Below, piece after piece: positions 5,814-5,951 of a stretch of DNA of 5,951 nucleotides; within the stretch, counting starts at the first letter, position 1, and each line of letters opens with the position of its first letter. The stretch is taken from NCBI GenBank assembly GCA_003563465.1, contig PWVH01000015.1:1-5951 (forward strand), read 5' to 3'. This DNA is from Coriobacteriaceae bacterium (lineage in GTDB: Bacteria > Actinomycetota > Coriobacteriia > Anaerosomatales > SLCP01). Made by a program: the position numbers and the translations under genes. The notes below the pieces were generated by a model, which saw nothing but the letters and a program-made list of their open reading frames with translations, was not told the origin of the DNA and searched no databases.

Positions 5814-5951
5814 TCACTTCAAGGTGAACCTCTCGTAGTCGATGGGCCAGTGCAGCCCCGTATGTGGCGACAACCGCGCGCCTAGGTAGCGCGTGGTACC
5901 CCGTAGGTTCAGTAGCATCGGCATGAGGTCCTCTCCGCGCAGCTGGCCGAG
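5814..5951 (-). CDS. Unrecognised protein, C-terminal 45 residues (cut by window edge)
   Basis: The minus strand is open from the right edge down to TGA at 5816-5814. The fragment begins LGQLRGEDLMPMLLNLRGTT and ends with RYLGARLS, then HTGLHWPIDYERFTLK. The mixed, non-repetitive composition with several aromatic residues looks like real protein, and the frame meets the neighbouring gene in a convergent arrangement 76 bases from the PHP stop codon. I do not recognise the family, and no catalytic or binding motif can be assigned. The 5738-5813 gap holds a GGGA/TCCC 4-bp hairpin near 5766-5779 but no T-run, so no clear terminator serves either gene. An alternative is that the open frame is chance, since 45 open codons are not rare in GC-rich DNA. 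Confidence 0.55.
   Translation of the reverse strand, partial: LGQLRGEDLMPMLLNLRGTTRYLGARLSPHTGLHWPIDYERFTLK

Noticed and set aside
5161..5838. Plus-strand open frame (225 codons) overlapping the PHP gene
   Set aside because: It is an arginine-rich shifted reading of the PHP gene with no recognisable domain.
5888..5905. GTGGTACC sequence reminiscent of the T-box antiterminator motif
   Set aside because: The surrounding AGGGTGGTACCGCG consensus is incomplete, there is no specifier stem or terminator, and the bases lie within an open minus-strand reading frame that looks coding.

Overview
The window is GC-rich bacterial DNA with tightly packed genes, strong purine-rich ribosome binding sites and several GTG starts. 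A high-GC Gram-positive (actinobacterial, possibly Coriobacteriia-like) host fits the compact ACT-regulated prephenate dehydratase, the lipoprotein-anchored transport receptor and the start of a LarB-type protein. This placement is an inference from style and gene content; no marker gene in the window settles it.

Layout from left to right: (1) positions 1-94, minus strand, the first 31 codons of a gene that looks like larB (nickel-pincer cofactor synthesis), running off the left edge. (2) 95-282, a divergent intergenic region with a small GC hairpin and only weak promoter-like hexamers. (3) 283-1104, plus strand, a complete prephenate dehydratase (pheA) with a C-terminal ACT domain. (4) 1114-4839, minus strand, a complete three-gene ABC importer operon transcribed in the order receptor lipoprotein, fused double-domain permease, ATPase. 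The first two genes share a TGATG stop/start and the last two overlap by 59 bases. (5) 4840-5020, a second divergent region with short palindromes. (6) 5021-5737, plus strand, a stand-alone PHP-domain metallohydrolase with all nine classical metal ligands. (7) 5814-5951, minus strand, the last 45 codons of an unrecognised gene entering from the right edge.

How they work together: the ABC operon is a self-contained uptake system of the ferric-iron/AfuA type. The receptor is tethered to the membrane by a lipidated cysteine, the permease carries two EAA loops, and the ATPase carries every nucleotide-binding motif. Its substrate cannot be named; the receptor lacks the tandem tyrosines that coordinate iron in classical FbpA proteins. 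PheA makes phenylpyruvate for phenylalanine synthesis and should be feedback-inhibited through its ACT domain. The larB, pheA, transporter and PHP genes look like separate transcription units with no obvious shared pathway.

The most striking non-coding signal is a perfect 14-bp inverted repeat with a 4-base loop at 3686-3717. It lies inside the first codons of the permease gene, just after the receptor/permease junction, and is built from two copies of the 10-bp palindrome GGAGCGCTCC. It could form a strong mRNA hairpin and set receptor-to-permease stoichiometry. No CRISPR array, tRNA, rRNA, insertion sequence or clearly novel multi-gene system was seen.
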